A DNA stretch of 64,000 nt, taken from the NCBI GenBank assembly GCA_022702545.1, contig JAHRBC010000007.1:186001-250000 (forward strand), read 5' to 3'. Of this stretch, positions 43,478 through 56,711 are shown piece after piece (the first letter of the stretch is position 1; every line of letters begins with the position of its first letter). Source of the DNA: Phycomyces nitens (taxonomy: Eukaryota > Mucoromycota > Mucoromycetes > Mucorales > Phycomycetaceae). The notes under the pieces were generated by a model that saw nothing but the letters and a program-made list of their open reading frames with translations, was not told the DNA's origin and did no database searches. Made by a program: the position numbers and the translations under genes.

Positions 43478-44624
43478 GCAATTATAAAAATGAATTTATT
43501 AAAAAAAAAGCATAGAGACAAACAACGGCAACAAAAAAGAAATATACATATACATATACATATCTTATGCACAAGTCAGCACCCTTTATAACTTACCCCA
43601 CACTCGAAAAGGCAAAAGAAACAAGCTCTTTACCATTTTAAATATCCATTAGACCAGCAGACTCGTAGACGCCATGAAACGTCTTTATACAAAGTTTGGG
43701 GTCCAACCCCAATTCTGATTATAAATATAAATATTATGGACAGTGTGAGATATGCCTAGAATGAAAGAGAGTTCCCCTTTTTTTAAATATATATATATAT
43801 ATATATAATGCCCAAAGTCTGGCTTGGCTAGTCCAACTCGAGGTTTAAACAGGTATATTGAAAGATCTCCATAAAAGAGTGGGAATTCCTGTGATTAGAC
43901 ATGGAAAGGCACATGGTTTTAAGGCAAGTACCAAAAAAAAAACAAGGCTCAGTAGGTTTTCAAAAAGCTTCTTTGACAAGCACTTTCTTAAAACCAATTG
44001 TATCACTCTAGTACATGGACTTTGGGGATGATCAATATAAATGAAACATCAATATGGATCTTTACTCGACCCAAGAATAGTGTTGGGCATTAAAACCAAG
44101 ACGTCTCATGTTATCTGCAGACCCCCCCTTACGCTTCCCGTTCAGCGTGTAAGATTCCCTCAACTGCAGTTACTTTTTATGGGTCTCCATGGTTATAAAA
44201 CCAGAGTGTTTTGTAACGATGGTTACTAGAAACTGGAAAATCATAAAACAAGTATATTTCCTTTTAAGGAATAATAATCTGCTGTAAATGTATAAGGATT
44301 CAAAATAATAATAATAATAATAAAAATATTTGATTGTAAAAAAAAAAAAAAAAAAAAAAAAAACTCAATAACCTCAAGGCTTTGGAGTTTTGGATTTATA
44401 CTGCCAATTGCCACAGACCAGCCCTTTAAACACTATGAGATTGTTAAACCAATAGTTGACCCAATCAATGGGCACGTCTGTGAGCTGGTATTTGATAAAA
44501 CAAGGGGCAATCAAAGAAGAATTCCTACAGCATTCCATTGAATGATTTTGAACATCTCTCTTTTTTTTATATTCCTTTATTTTTTACGTTTTTTAAAATA
44601 TATAATATATGTATTTCATGGGTC
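42907..44624. other. 1.7-kb intergenic region with microsatellites
   Basis: No gene supported. It contains a (TA)n run at 43438-43475, another at 43790-43807, (AATAAT)n at 44306-44322 and a 26-base A homopolymer at 44338-44363. Confidence 0.5.
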
Positions 44625-45662
44625 TTAATGCTTTGAACTAAGGAGAATTGCGTGTGTCTTGAGCAATGTAGATGCCTTTTGAAGAGGAGAGACGTCTGGT
44701 TTGAGGGCCTCGGTGCGGATGAGAGAGTACTCTTCCTGGAGAAGCTGGCGCCATGGCTGGATACGACTGTCGACAAACACTGGCAGACCTGGTCCGTGTT
44801 TGGCCACAAAGGCAGACGTGGCGTCTACACCAGCAATGGTGGTTGAGGCAAGATTGTTGATCTTTTCATTTACAAAGCTGTGGGGATCGACAATCTGATA
44901 ATTCGTGCTTTGAACAAGACGATCGACAGGAGTTTTGTGATCAGAGTCGAGACGGTGGGTAAGCCAGCGGTTGAATCTGTCAGAGATCTTGAGCGCAAGT
45001 TGCGAAAAGGACTGATCAGGGGCCACGTGACGCTTTGCCTCACGCTGTTGTTCGTCTTTCTCGGCTGGCATCCAACGGTCCACTAGGCCATGCATTTGAG
45101 TCACCAATGGAGTTTGGACGCGATTTACAGCATCATCCACCTGTATATAAATGGTAGAGTAGACACGAGAGGGAGTCTCTCTTAGTTCTTGTACCAAATC
45201 CGCCGTTGGTTTCTGAATCATTGGGAAACGACTCTCAAGAACATCCAAGGACCTACAGCCAAGCGACTCTCCAGTCGACAGCAAAGGCCGATAAAGAGGC
45301 TCAAAGGGTTGTGTGAGGGACTGGACTTTGCTTAGAGTAGCCTGTGCTTGGTCAACCACAAGACGACCGAGTTGGATCTCGCTTGCTTTGGATTCTAGAG
45401 TATTTAGGGTGTCTTGGACTACTGGAATTGATCCCAGACGATTCCAAAAGATGCTTGTGGGCGCGTTTGTGCTTTTTTCTACTTCTCTTGATGTTGTTGT
45501 TGCTTGCTGTGTCTCTTTCTGCTCAAGAACAGCTATGGATTCAATACAACTTTTCATTTTAGCCTTTGACCACATTCCACACAAGCTATCTGGCTTACCC
45601 AGTTCCTCATCTTTATCCACGTCTGTCGGGAGGACCTGATAGGGATTCTCTGTCGAATTCAT
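44625..45662 (-). CDS. Perilipin/CAP20-like lipid-droplet protein
   Basis: A single-exon, 345-aa protein. The start is the ATG at 45662 (M-N-S-T-E-N-P-Y); codons upstream are open but hydrophobic and lie in the promoter. The segment L-E-S-R-F-P-M-I-Q-K-P-T-A-D-L-V and the following amphipathic helices with regularly spaced V-x-S-x-x-x-P-V-Q/V-x-T elements match the fungal CAP20/Mpl1 perilipin family, which coats lipid droplets and protects stored triacylglycerol. The C-terminus (L-L-K-T-H-A-I-L-L-S-S-K-H) is basic. No transmembrane helix or signal peptide. The family call rests on pattern recognition; the size is a little above CAP20 proteins. Confidence 0.7.
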   Translation of the reverse strand: MNSTENPYQVLPTDVDKDEELGKPDSLCGMWSKAKMKSCIESIAVLEQKETQQATTTSREVEKSTNAPTSIFWNRLGSIPVVQDTLNTLESKASEIQLGRLVVDQAQATLSKVQSLTQPFEPLYRPLLSTGESLGCRSLDVLESRFPMIQKPTADLVQELRETPSRVYSTIYIQVDDAVNRVQTPLVTQMHGLVDRWMPAEKDEQQREAKRHVAPDQSFSQLALKISDRFNRWLTHRLDSDHKTPVDRLVQSTNYQIVDPHSFVNEKINNLASTTIAGVDATSAFVAKHGPGLPVFVDSRIQPWRQLLQEEYSLIRTEALKPDVSPLQKASTLLKTHAILLSSKH

Positions 45663-48541
45663 ATTGAATGGTTTGGAGGATGTATGTATGAGAGAAAAAG
45701 AGAAAGAGATGAAAACAATGTTGGCTCCCATTCAAGGGCAGTATTTAACTGAATGAATTCACACCAAACGTATGTGACTTGATCACCACATGTCAATGCC
45801 TCTTCTATAGAGATGATGTCATTTTCACCCTCTTGTCTATTTCCCATTTACCAAACCTCTTATTATTATTATTATTATTTTTATTAAAAAAACACACATA
45901 CATTTTTTTTGGTTATTTCAATATTGTTTTAGCGTTTGGGATCTATAGAGTGATTCGGTTGGTAATGTGGTCATTTATACTCAATCGCAATTGAATCCAA
46001 CGATCCAGATCGCCATGAGATTCCTCAAATAATCATAAATTACTCGCAGAATCTTTCTTCTTTATTTAAAACCGAATTGTTTGACCTTTGATAGCCAATA
46101 TGCATGTATGGCCCGCTTAATATTCAATAAAACATCTATTTTTAAAGAAGTTCTTATCTATACGCAATCCTTGTCAATTAGAGACACAATGGTAAAAAGG
46201 TTTCCAGGAAATATATCAATTATGCGATTGCTTATGATTGGCTACAATGTATGTATTGCAATTTCATGAATAGACTGTTTGGCAGTTGGACTAGACATCT
46301 TGTTCAATAGATAAAGATAATACAGTTTTTTTTTTCTTCCTTGGAAACCATGGTTACACGCGTACTGCTATATGTCGCACAAGCCTTGGCGTCTTGCTGG
46401 GATATAGAAACCTCGTTTTCTTTCATTGCAAACATACTCGAATATTCTGTCATAATGAGCATTTAATTCTTGTACAAATATGGAAAGGGAACTGTTGCTA
46501 TATCTAGCCATAGAATTTTGGTGTCAGGAGGTACCATGGAAGAAGATGGCAGGGCATTGATTTGGATTTACAAGGACAAGAATAGACTATTATATAAAAG
46601 GACAGATTATCCAGTTGATAATGATCATGTCCATATCTATGGATATGCTCTCTAATGCCTTGAGCACCAGAGCTTATCAATTCAATTGATGGCAAAAAAA
46701 AGGGACTCACTTGACAGATCTCAAGTGTTGGATATCAAAATAGCCTCAAGACTCCAAGGGCCACCATTCTATCTTGTCACTTTAATGCCCAACATTACTG
46801 CCAAAAATATATCGTGAGGTGTGTCAATAGACCCGGTAAGATGGGCTCACCAACCAAACCAAATTCTTTTGGCAGGGGGGCGGAAAGACAGTATAAGGAT
46901 AGATTGACAGAAAATACAAATCCAATTCCAATTCCAAACAAGTATTTCAATACTTTATATCCCTGATATAAGCGATTAAGCCATTCTTTGATCATTATCT
47001 TTTTTTTTGGCGTATGAATTATCTTTTGCCTAGTACCTCTTTGGCAATTAAAGACATTGATAATGGATATATACTTTATGCCTTGTAATCACAATTTGAC
47101 GTCCATAAAGAGAAATAATGAGAACTTTACATTAGAATCAGGGGATAAACGCATTCACAATCTTTAATACAGATAGCATATTTTCTGCACAAATCAAGGG
47201 AATAAGCGTAACAGAGTGTTGCAGTCTGTTTTGCTTGTGATGCTCAAATTAAAGTCTTGTCAGCAGAGCCAATTTCAGCCCTGAAGCTTATCTCTGGGTA
47301 TCTTTATAGTGATAGATCTGTCAGGTGCACCTAGAGTGATTGCCATCAATACCTTTACAATAATCCACAAGTCCAATCGGAACATGCCAGTCATTCAATT
47401 GTTGTGTTGGACAAGAAGTTTCCCCCCCTAATGCACTCACATGTAAGCATGCCTCTTTTTAATTATCTCTTGACACTTTTTACACAAATGCATATTTGCC
47501 ACTCTAAAAGAACATCTTTTACTAGAATATTCAAATATTGGCCCCTAGAATTTAACAAGGAGTGTTTGTACCCTTTTTTATACGTAATCGTCTGTCAACA
47601 CATGCGATTCCCACGTATATTAATCAAGCCTAGACGTAAAATGATAACAAGATGGCCATTCTATTTACTTATAACTTCATATGTTTTTTTTAGGATTAAA
47701 AAATGACGATCCTTATAGATCAACCTAGACCTTAATAATATGGGTTCATTCTAACAGATTTTGGTAGAAATAATACAGTATGATCAAGATAAGGCTTATG
47801 TGCATGTAATATATTGTCAAAGGCTATTTGGCGCCATTTGAAGAACTGTGATCAACATATAATATCCAACAAAGATATATGAAATCCCAATGGTTCTACT
47901 CTTTATCTAATCTCTATTTAGCTGCCAAGATCTATCCATGGACCTCTTATCGACATACAATATGTATCCCACTATACAAACATATGTCTAGTGCCCCCAA
48001 AATGGCAGGGATCAATAATCAGATAAAATAGCTAGCCATCTTGAATTTTGCATTGATCAACGTCAGAATGATTTAAAGAAGGGTTACATGAGAAACGAAT
48101 GCCATGTGGCTGTTTATACCAGTTGGAATTCACAAAGACTGTATATGATTATGTCTGTTGGGCATATTCAAACAAGCATATTGCTCCAAAGCCATAAACA
48201 TGGCAATTAGTACAATTGTCGAAATCATGATTTATTTTTGTTCATTTAATTTCTCTAGTGCTGGATTTGGCTATAATTTATACTCTTTTGGATGGAATGC
48301 GAAGATATAGAGGACATGAAAGAACAAGCTATGAATACTTTATATAATCTGATCAACTTTTTGACTACACGTACATAAAAAAATTGGTTGCCTAAAAAGG
48401 TAATGTTTGTTTGTTTGTTTCACACAAAGCATTGCAAAATTAGGAAAAAAATTGTATATAATCCCAAAAAGAGCCATTGGCAGGTTAACCTGGACCATTC
48501 AATATAGCATTTACTAGATGAAATAAATAAAAAGAAAACCA

Positions 48542-48584
<43 letters not shown>

Positions 48585-49116
48585 GTCTTGTGCTTGCAAA
48601 TATTCAATTCACAATAGTATTGATACCTTTTACATACACAGTATCGATTCTATAAAGACAATAATCATACAAAATTTTGCTTTATTTTCAATATAGACTG
48701 AAAATATAAAACGTATATTAGAAATCCTGCCTTGCCAGAATATTCTATAGTGATCAATACTCTTTATAATCCAAAGTATAGCTTATTAATAGCATATTAC
48801 AACTAATAATAATAAGAGTAATAATGACAAAGAATTACAAGTTTTTTTTTCCCAGTTTTTGACATACTATTTTATTGATTTATGACCATATTTATGCTTT
48901 GGGTAATATTTTCTATAAAAAAAGAAAAAAAAAAAAACTTTTTCTTTTTTTGGAAAAATAACCACACACCCAGAGTTTTACCATGTAAAACAGTGTGGCT
49001 TAGTTTCATGACTCATTTTTCTAAAGTGTTGTATATTAAACCCAGTAAACCCCGTCTCACTTTGCTTCACAGTCATTTTTCTCATTCTTTCTCTTTGGCT
49101 TCTCCAAACGATCGCA
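45663..49116. other. 3.5-kb gene-poor region
   Basis: Both flanking genes point away from this region: the perilipin-like gene to the left and ArgRS to the right, so it includes both promoters. I see no supported gene. It holds (ATT)n at 45862-45882, a (TA)n microsatellite at 48545-48581 and TTTG repeats at 48407-48420. Immediately before ArgRS (49070-49110) is a CT-rich tract. Frames of up to 100 codons are AT-rich and lack any motif. Confidence 0.5.
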
Positions 49117-51345
49117 ATGGAACTCACTATTTCTACCGCCAAGGCTCCTTATGGAATTCTTGCCCTTCTTGCCCTGTCACCTGAACTCTCCAAAGCCGTC
49201 AACTTGACTGCCAAGGACGACACTGTTCTTGAAGTCTCTCCTCAGGTTTCCCTTGTCGGTACTGCTTCTGTGACGCGCTACCTTGCCCGTCGTGCCAATG
49301 TCTTTGACGAACAGTTGCCCGAGAACCAAGCAAAGGCCTCTCTCTTTGATAAGTTGGTTGCCCTGGAAGAATCCTCCATCATTGAGACAGTCGAGAACCG
49401 TACTTCCACCTTCTTGTTCGGCTCCGAACCTACTCCTTTGGATTTCCTTACTTGGGGTTCTCTTCTTGCAATTGAGCGCAAGTCAGCAAAGACCAGCTCT
49501 TTTGTCGAAGCTGTTGGAGCCACCAAAGTAGCTAAAGACGCTGCCGCTCTCCTCAAGAGCCTCAAGTCTACCAGCAGCAATGATACCTTGGCCACTTCTG
49601 AAGATACCCAGCAAGTACCCGAGCTTCCTGAGACTTGTTCCAGCCCTTCCACAAACCCTCTGGATGCATTCCGCAACTTGATTGCTGTCAAATTGGCCGA
49701 AATCAGCAAGGTTGACCGTGCCCTTATTTATGATGCTCTTGATGCTCCCCGTCAGCTTGAACACGGTGATTTTGCCGTTGCATTGCCTCGTCTCCGTGTC
49801 AAGGGTAATCCCACTGCTCTGGCCAAGACCTGGGCTGATGCCTTCCCTGTCTGCAACTCCATCAGCAGCGTTACAGCCATGGGACCTTTTATTAACTTCA
49901 AGATCAACCCTGCTGAACTTATCCGCAGAACTACCCACATGGTTGCACATTCCGAGAACTATGGCTTCAACAAGTCTGGTGCCGGTAAGACTGCAATTGT
50001 CGAGTTCTCTTCTCCAAACATCGCCAAGCCCTTCCATGCTGGTCACTTGAGATCCACCATCATTGGTGCATTTATCCGCAACGTCTACCATGCCAACGGC
50101 TGGAAGACCATTGCCATGAACTATCTCGGTGATTGGGGAAAGCAGTACGGATTGTTGGCCATTGGTTTCTCTCGCCACGGCAATGAAGAAGCCCTCACCA
50201 AGGACCCTATCAAGCATTTGTACGATGTGTATGTCCAGATTAACCGTGATGCCGAGGCCGAACCTACTATCCACGATGAAGCCCGTGCTTACTTTAAGAA
50301 GATGGAGGATGGAGATGAGGAGGCCCTTGCTCTTTGGCGCCGATTCAGAGACCTTTCGATTGTGAAGTATAAGGATGTCTATGCTAGACTCAACATCTCC
50401 TTTGATGTCTACTCTGGTGAATCCCAGGTTGGTACTGGTATGCAGCAAGCCATGGATCTCCTCAAGAGCTGCAACCTCCTCGTTGATTCCGAAGGTGCCA
50501 AGATTATCGACCTCAAGGCCCATAAGCTCGGTGTTGCTGTCGTAGAAAAGAAGGATGGCACAACTCTCTACCTTACCCGTGATATTGGTGCTGCAAAGGA
50601 ACGTTATGAGAAGTACAAGTTTGACAAGATGATCTACGTTGTCGCTTCCCAGCAGGATCTCCATCTCAAGCAGCTTTTCAAGACTCTTGAGTTGATGGGC
50701 TTTGAATGGGCCAAGAAATGTGAGCATATCAACTTTGGTATGGTTCAGGGTATGTCTACTCGTAAGGGTACCGTGGTTTTCTTGGAGGAGATCCTCGACG
50801 AGGCCAAGGATATCATGCACGAGGTCATGAAGAAGAACGAGAAGAAGTACAAGGAAGTTGTGGATCCCGAAAGTGTTGCCGATGAGATTGGTATTTCTGC
50901 TGTCAAGATCCAGGACAACTCTGCTCGTCGTGTTAAGAACTACGAGTTTGACCGTGCACGCATGTTCAGCTTTGAGGGTGACACTGGACCATATATCCAG
51001 TACGCCCATGCCCGTCTCATGTCTATTGAGCGCAAGAGCGGTTTGGAGGTCAACAAGGATGCCGATGTCAGCCTTCTTACCGAGGCAGGTGCCATTGATG
51101 TCCTCCGCACTGTAGCCCAGTACCCAGACCTCGTCCGTGCTCTCATGAATGGCTATGAACCCTGCAACGTTGTTACATATGCATTTAAGCTTGCTCACGA
51201 TATCTCTGGTGTATTTGACCAACTCTGGGTTCGTGGTGCCGAGCCTGCTGTTGCAGATGCCCGCTTGTTGATGTACTGGTGCGCTCGCGTTACTCTCGGT
51301 AACGCCATGACTCTCTTGGGTCTTCGTCCTCTCGAAAGAATGTAA
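49117..51345 (+). CDS. Arginyl-tRNA synthetase, cytosolic, with GST-like N-terminal extension
   Basis: One intron-free frame of 742 aa. Residues ~1-155 are not part of the ArgRS core: M-E-L-T-I-S-T-A-K-A-P-Y-G, V-T-R-Y-L-A-R-R and T-F-L-F-G-S-E-P-T-P-L-D-F-L-T-W-G-S resemble the GST-C-like domains appended to MetRS, GluRS and multisynthetase-complex factors. A Ser/Thr/Pro linker follows, then the additional domain 1 (L-E-H-G-D-F-A-V-A-L-P), the HIGH-like H-A-G-H-L-R-S-T-I-I-G, and G-M-S-T-R-K-G in place of KMSKS. The DALR tRNA-binding domain ends the protein with the typical Met terminus (L-L-G-L-R-P-L-E-R-M). Yeast Arg-RS is ~607 aa and has no such extension. Codons are strongly biased, and no intron is present although neighbours have many. 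Confidence 0.96.
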   Translation: MELTISTAKAPYGILALLALSPELSKAVNLTAKDDTVLEVSPQVSLVGTASVTRYLARRANVFDEQLPENQAKASLFDKLVALEESSIIETVENRTSTFLFGSEPTPLDFLTWGSLLAIERKSAKTSSFVEAVGATKVAKDAAALLKSLKSTSSNDTLATSEDTQQVPELPETCSSPSTNPLDAFRNLIAVKLAEISKVDRALIYDALDAPRQLEHGDFAVALPRLRVKGNPTALAKTWADAFPVCNSISSVTAMGPFINFKINPAELIRRTTHMVAHSENYGFNKSGAGKTAIVEFSSPNIAKPFHAGHLRSTIIGAFIRNVYHANGWKTIAMNYLGDWGKQYGLLAIGFSRHGNEEALTKDPIKHLYDVYVQINRDAEAEPTIHDEARAYFKKMEDGDEEALALWRRFRDLSIVKYKDVYARLNISFDVYSGESQVGTGMQQAMDLLKSCNLLVDSEGAKIIDLKAHKLGVAVVEKKDGTTLYLTRDIGAAKERYEKYKFDKMIYVVASQQDLHLKQLFKTLELMGFEWAKKCEHINFGMVQGMSTRKGTVVFLEEILDEAKDIMHEVMKKNEKKYKEVVDPESVADEIGISAVKIQDNSARRVKNYEFDRARMFSFEGDTGPYIQYAHARLMSIERKSGLEVNKDADVSLLTEAGAIDVLRTVAQYPDLVRALMNGYEPCNVVTYAFKLAHDISGVFDQLWVRGAEPAVADARLLMYWCARVTLGNAMTLLGLRPLERM

Positions 51346-51757
51346 AATCGAAACCAAATTATCACACGTATTTTCATTCCTGTATAAAAAATAGAGTATT
51401 ATTTCTCTGTTATTTTTCATTTTCTATTTTCTTACCATTACCCCTTCCCTCCCTGTGTTTTGATTGCACACTGAATGTTCATGTATAAAAACAACCCATT
51501 AAAAAAAGTGAAAGCCGAGTAAAAATCAAATAATTTATAATATCATTGTAAAAGTTCCTGGGGGGATATTGAATGATTGATGTGGGTTTATTAATAGGCA
51601 GTTAATAAGAAATATATCTAATGAGTAGTGTATATCAAAGTTTGTCCAATACAAAAACATACAGCTAGGCGACTACTTTTGCTGTTGTTTTGTATGCAAA
51701 ATAAAGGTGTCGAATATTTTATTTGATATTCGTATTTTTAATATTCCCCGTACACAT
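51346..51757. terminator. Convergent 3' region, ArgRS and FANCI
   Basis: 412 bp between stops, AT-rich, with AATAAA-like elements on both strands (for example 51701-51706 region). No gene. Confidence 0.4.
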
Positions 51758-54700
51758 TTACGAGAGCCTATGTCGCTTGCTAGTATGCGAACCTTCTTCT
51801 TCTTCTTCTTCATCTTCTTCGCCCTCTTCCCCTTCTTCCACTTCATCTCCTTCATCCATAGCCTCTTCATATGGTCTCTTCTATTTCAAGAGTAAGTAAT
51901 ATATTTTGATTCATTTGGCCAATCAACTTACCAATTGAGTATCTTCGGTTGTAGCTTCCTCAACGATGTCTGCCTTGATTTTAAAATCTCGCGACGTACT
52001 ACGCTTCATATACTGCATCAGGTCCTTTTTGGATTTTCGGCTCAACTGGATCAAATGTCGTTCAAACTGCTCAACCACAAAAATCAAATTGGGGATGATC
52101 TTGGATTCTCTCACAATCTTTGCCTAAATCATACAACAAAAGAAGAAAAGCCATAGATGGTTTAAGCATGTCAGTCATTCAGTTGTCTTACAAACCTTTT
52201 CGCGTGCGTTGGAAGGTTCTTTGCCTTTGCCTTTTTTACGTCCATTTTGTGCAAGTGTGTCGTCTTGGTATTGACCATAGATCGTCAAAAACCTATACAT
52301 CTTCTCTGTCACGCCAGTTCCAGCCATGGCAATCACTGCGACATAGTCATCGGTTATTTCGTCAAGGTTGCTTATTTTCTAGAGGAATATAAAAAAAAAA
52401 CATTGAGCATTTTGTAAATGGACAGATATGTGCGTATGCTTACATATTTCACCAAGGCAAGCAGAGCCTTGTAGGTTTTGGAAAGAACCTTGATAAGGTT
52501 TTCAGCAGGAATGCCCACAAGCACGGTCTTTGTTAGTTCACTGGTGATCGACAGATAGGATAGCATGCGCTTGCACACAGCCGATTCGAATTCAGGTGCA
52601 GAATCTTTTTTTTTATAACATGCATGTTTATAGCACGTTTGATAGTCTTGTTAGCTATTTATTGGATCATTGGTTGGTTAATATCATGTAAAAATACCTG
52701 TGCACAGCTTTAGGCGACTGATGCACCAGACCATATCCTCGAATCCCTGGTCGAGGAACGATAATAATTGGAGAGTAATAGCACCGCATGTCTTTTCGTT
52801 GATCAACATATACGAAACTTCAACTTCTTCGTCTTGCATGTCTTCAGCATCCAAGTCACCATGCATTTTATGTACATCCTTGGCAATGGTGATAATGGTC
52901 TCAAAATGATCAATTTCGGCACTGATCTGGATAAGCATCAGAACAAGTTCTTTAGAAAGTGGTACGTCCTCAACCGGACGTTCCTTTACAAAGTCATCTA
53001 GCCAGTTGACAATCTTTTGGGCGTATTTTTTAAAGTCGGAAGCCTTGCGATCCAGTCTGACAGAAAAGAATAGAATGGGCTGCATTATACGAGTGGCCTC
53101 TCGATATAGCAATGGCCTATCTGACAAGTATTTTACAAAGACACTCTATTATGATATATCAACAGAGTAATTGTAAGGGAAAAAAAAGTTCAAGATATTC
53201 CAAAGCAAACTTTACAAACCAGGGCTTACCTCAAACTTTTCAATCATTTTAGATATAATCAGATTGTTGGTCACAGACTGATCTTTAGTGACAGAGGGGT
53301 CCTCTAGTTCATTCAACAGCAACTCAATAAATTCCACCAAACGGTCCGGCCATGCCTTTACTACAATCTCAAAGACTCCATGTAGTGTATCGATGATCAT
53401 TCCTAGAGTGGAGCTTCCCTGTAATAAAGACAGAGATTTGAACACCATGTCTCTTGATAGTTTTGCTTACTTTTTTTGGTTGTGATTCAATAAAGCTGCT
53501 GTCAGAGCCTTCAGTCATTATAATATGCATGTACACCTTTCCCAGGATAACACAACTCATGAAATTATCTTCTCCATTTCCATCCATTTCATCTTCAATA
53601 GCCTATGTTTACCTGTTAATATTTGAATACCACAAAAAAAGAAAAACGAAATTTACCTCTCTAAGTACACCATTGGTTGCAGCTACGATGTGGTGGACAA
53701 AGTTGATATCTGAGCGCAAAGAGTTTATCGGGCTATTTACAGTATCAGGACTAAACATCAACTGTGTGATTGAGGTAATTGATTCTAATGACAGGACAGA
53801 TTTGTTTGAGAAGCAAGGGCTGACTTTACGTCCTAGATACAAATAAAGATATTTGGATATAGTAAAAATGTTGAGTGTCTGTGTTTTAGTGTCAAGAATC
53901 CAGAAAATATACATACCTTTATCACCTCCCGAATTCTCCTTTATCAGCTGAGTAAGAGCTTTACGCTTCTTAAAAATATTCAACACAATGTCGCAAGATT
54001 CTTGCGATCTCTCTTGAGTCATAAACTCATATTCCATAACAGCCTAATAGCAAAACGATCAGTTGATTTTATCGTACCTTGGGTCTGTAGAAATTTACTT
54101 CGTAGCATCCCAAAAGAAGTTCAGAATAATACATGTTTCGTAAACCAGTATAAATTGATGTGTCAAAGTTGGCAGATTTATCGAGCTCAAAATCTTCTGG
54201 ATCAGCCTTGGAAAGGCGAAATGTGAGAGAGATGATTTGTTCGCAACATTTCTTTGCTGATTCAGCCGTAACTAATCCAAGAATGAATTATAGACACGGT
54301 TAGATTTAGCAATGGAGTCTAATGGCTCTTTGTCCCATGGTATCCTACCTGGATTGAGCTCAGTAATATTAAGAGCACGTAAAGTCTTTAGAAGGCTAAC
54401 CAATAAAATTGGAATAGGCTCGATAATGCGTGGGCGGCCTCCTGTCAAAGAGTTTTCAACGCACACGTCTAGCTTTAAGGGAGTAGATACGCCGGTATCT
54501 TGCTGATATACTTTAAGAAACTATTTTTATAAAAGCATCTTTAGATAATGAGCATATAGGGTATTGGATATAATATAACTTGCCTGGGCATAGAGAATTT
54601 CAAATATGTCACCGGCCAAGATAACTCGCTGGCTTGCTAGCTTTCCGAGACCTTCATAGGCCTCTGTTCTTACATCTACTTGCTGACTAAAGCAACGGCG

Positions 54701-56674
54701 TAATAAACCTACAAAGTTTAACATGAGTTTTGGAATCCATAGACCATATTTTAGATACATTATAGATTACCTAGTATCTCAAAGCCAATTTCTTCTGAAC
54801 CAAGGGTAGAGATTGCTTTATTTTGTTTTTGAGAAACCGAATCTTCAATCGCATTTCCCTGAAGAAGTTTAAGGAATCCATAGACAGAAACCATACGGCC
54901 ATCTTGGTCTCTTTAGAGAACGTTAGACGCTTGTTAAATGATATGTTAAAGACTTACTTTGAGAACATGCTCTTTCGTAGGACCAGCATTAGCCCGTCTC
55001 GAAATTGATCGTTTTCACATGCTACCGGCTGAATGGCTGTCAGTAGTCGACGGGCAGTAGGGTTGGGTAAGAATGAAAGGTAATCCAAAGTATCTTTGAT
55101 CTATTATTGATACATTTTATCAGACAATTTATCCATTGAACCTTTTGAGCTACATCAAAGAAACTTACACTATTGAGATAGCCTTCAACAGCATGTGGAT
55201 GTTTCTTTATAATGTTTTCCAATAGCTGTAAAAAGTCCATGGCACTGCTAGAGCGCGACACAATACGTGATGTGATTTGCTCCAGTATTTCACTGCGCAC
55301 CACATCATGGAGCTTTAGTTTTGATGAACGGTTAGCCATTGATATCTTTATAATTAAATACGGGAATCTTATCTTGCCTTGAACATTCTGAGAAGGACAT
55401 CGATGCCTAATAACGATATTTTGTCCAAAGGTCTTTGTTCTGATAGCCTATCGACTTTGACAGCTGTAGAATCTATTTTGAGTTACAAATAAGCATGGAT
55501 AACAATGACAAGAATGGTTTATGTTGCTTGGATTCATAGACTCACTTGATTTGAGCCAGCTCCCTTGATTAGATACAGTGTCAATCAAAAGCATCGCAAG
55601 TTTTGTTAGACTCTGGATAACTTGGTCCCAGCCCGATGCTGACTTTTCAGCAATGTCCAAAAGCAAATTCCTCACGGCATCGCCATCTACACTAAAATAC
55701 TCTAGATTATAGTTAGCACTGACTAGACATAATAACTTTATATATATATACTTGCTTGATATCCATGCGTTTTTACGCGACTTATCAGTATCCCTATAGA
55801 TAGTTATAATTGTGCTTTTGATAAGTTCAAAGATCTACAGAAAGAAACAAAGATTAAAAAGTGCACATAGTTGATAGTCAACTTACAGTCTCTTCTAGTC
55901 TGTGAAGACGTGCTGCCGACAAAAGACATGCCATATTGAATGTTTCTAGCATCTTTATCTTTTCAGCCTTCAAGTACTTGATGAGCTCTATTCCTAAATC
56001 CTAAAAAGAAGTGTTGTTTTGAGATTGCCTTTCAAACCACACCTAGTCTATAATTTAGATTACCTGATCCTGTTTGATAGCAAAAGAGATGTGGAGCATT
56101 ACTGTGCCTTGTGTGCGACTTTTGATGTTGTTAATAATTATTACAATCATGGCTTTGTATAATTGAGATGTTACCTCGATGCTTCTGCCTGATCTGAGTT
56201 TTTGTTGGAATCTGTAAAAAAGTCGCATATGCTACTCAAGATCAAGCGCTTATGCCCCTATTGTTGCCATTGTCTTGTATTGAGATGGCTGAAAAGACAA
56301 AAATAATAGCTCTAGAGACCAACCTTTCGAGAAAGTAGCAATAATTGGTAGACAAATGGTGGGACTTCTTCTGGATCAAACTTGGCGAGTTGTTTCTGCA
56401 ATCGATGGATAACTCGCTCAAGCTGTCTTTGGGTGAGTTCCATCTCATTGAATGCAGAGGCCAGACCCATTGCTACATCAGCACGCCATTCGCTTTTACA
56501 GATATTTTCAAGCATTAGATCAGCTTCTCCAGCAGCTGAATCAGATGTGGATAATATATTCCACACTTTGGAGATGATTTCAAATAGACGAGGATGCATA
56601 GGCTTATCTTGACAAATGATCTTTAGGAGTCGAATGCCTACTTTTTGGAGGTCATGGACAGGCAATGTGTCAAT

Positions 56675-56711
<37 letters not shown>

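Noticed and set aside
49483..51420. 645-codon open frame antisense to ArgRS
   Set aside because: It mirrors strongly biased codons of a conserved synthetase on the other strand and has no motif; it is a codon-bias shadow.
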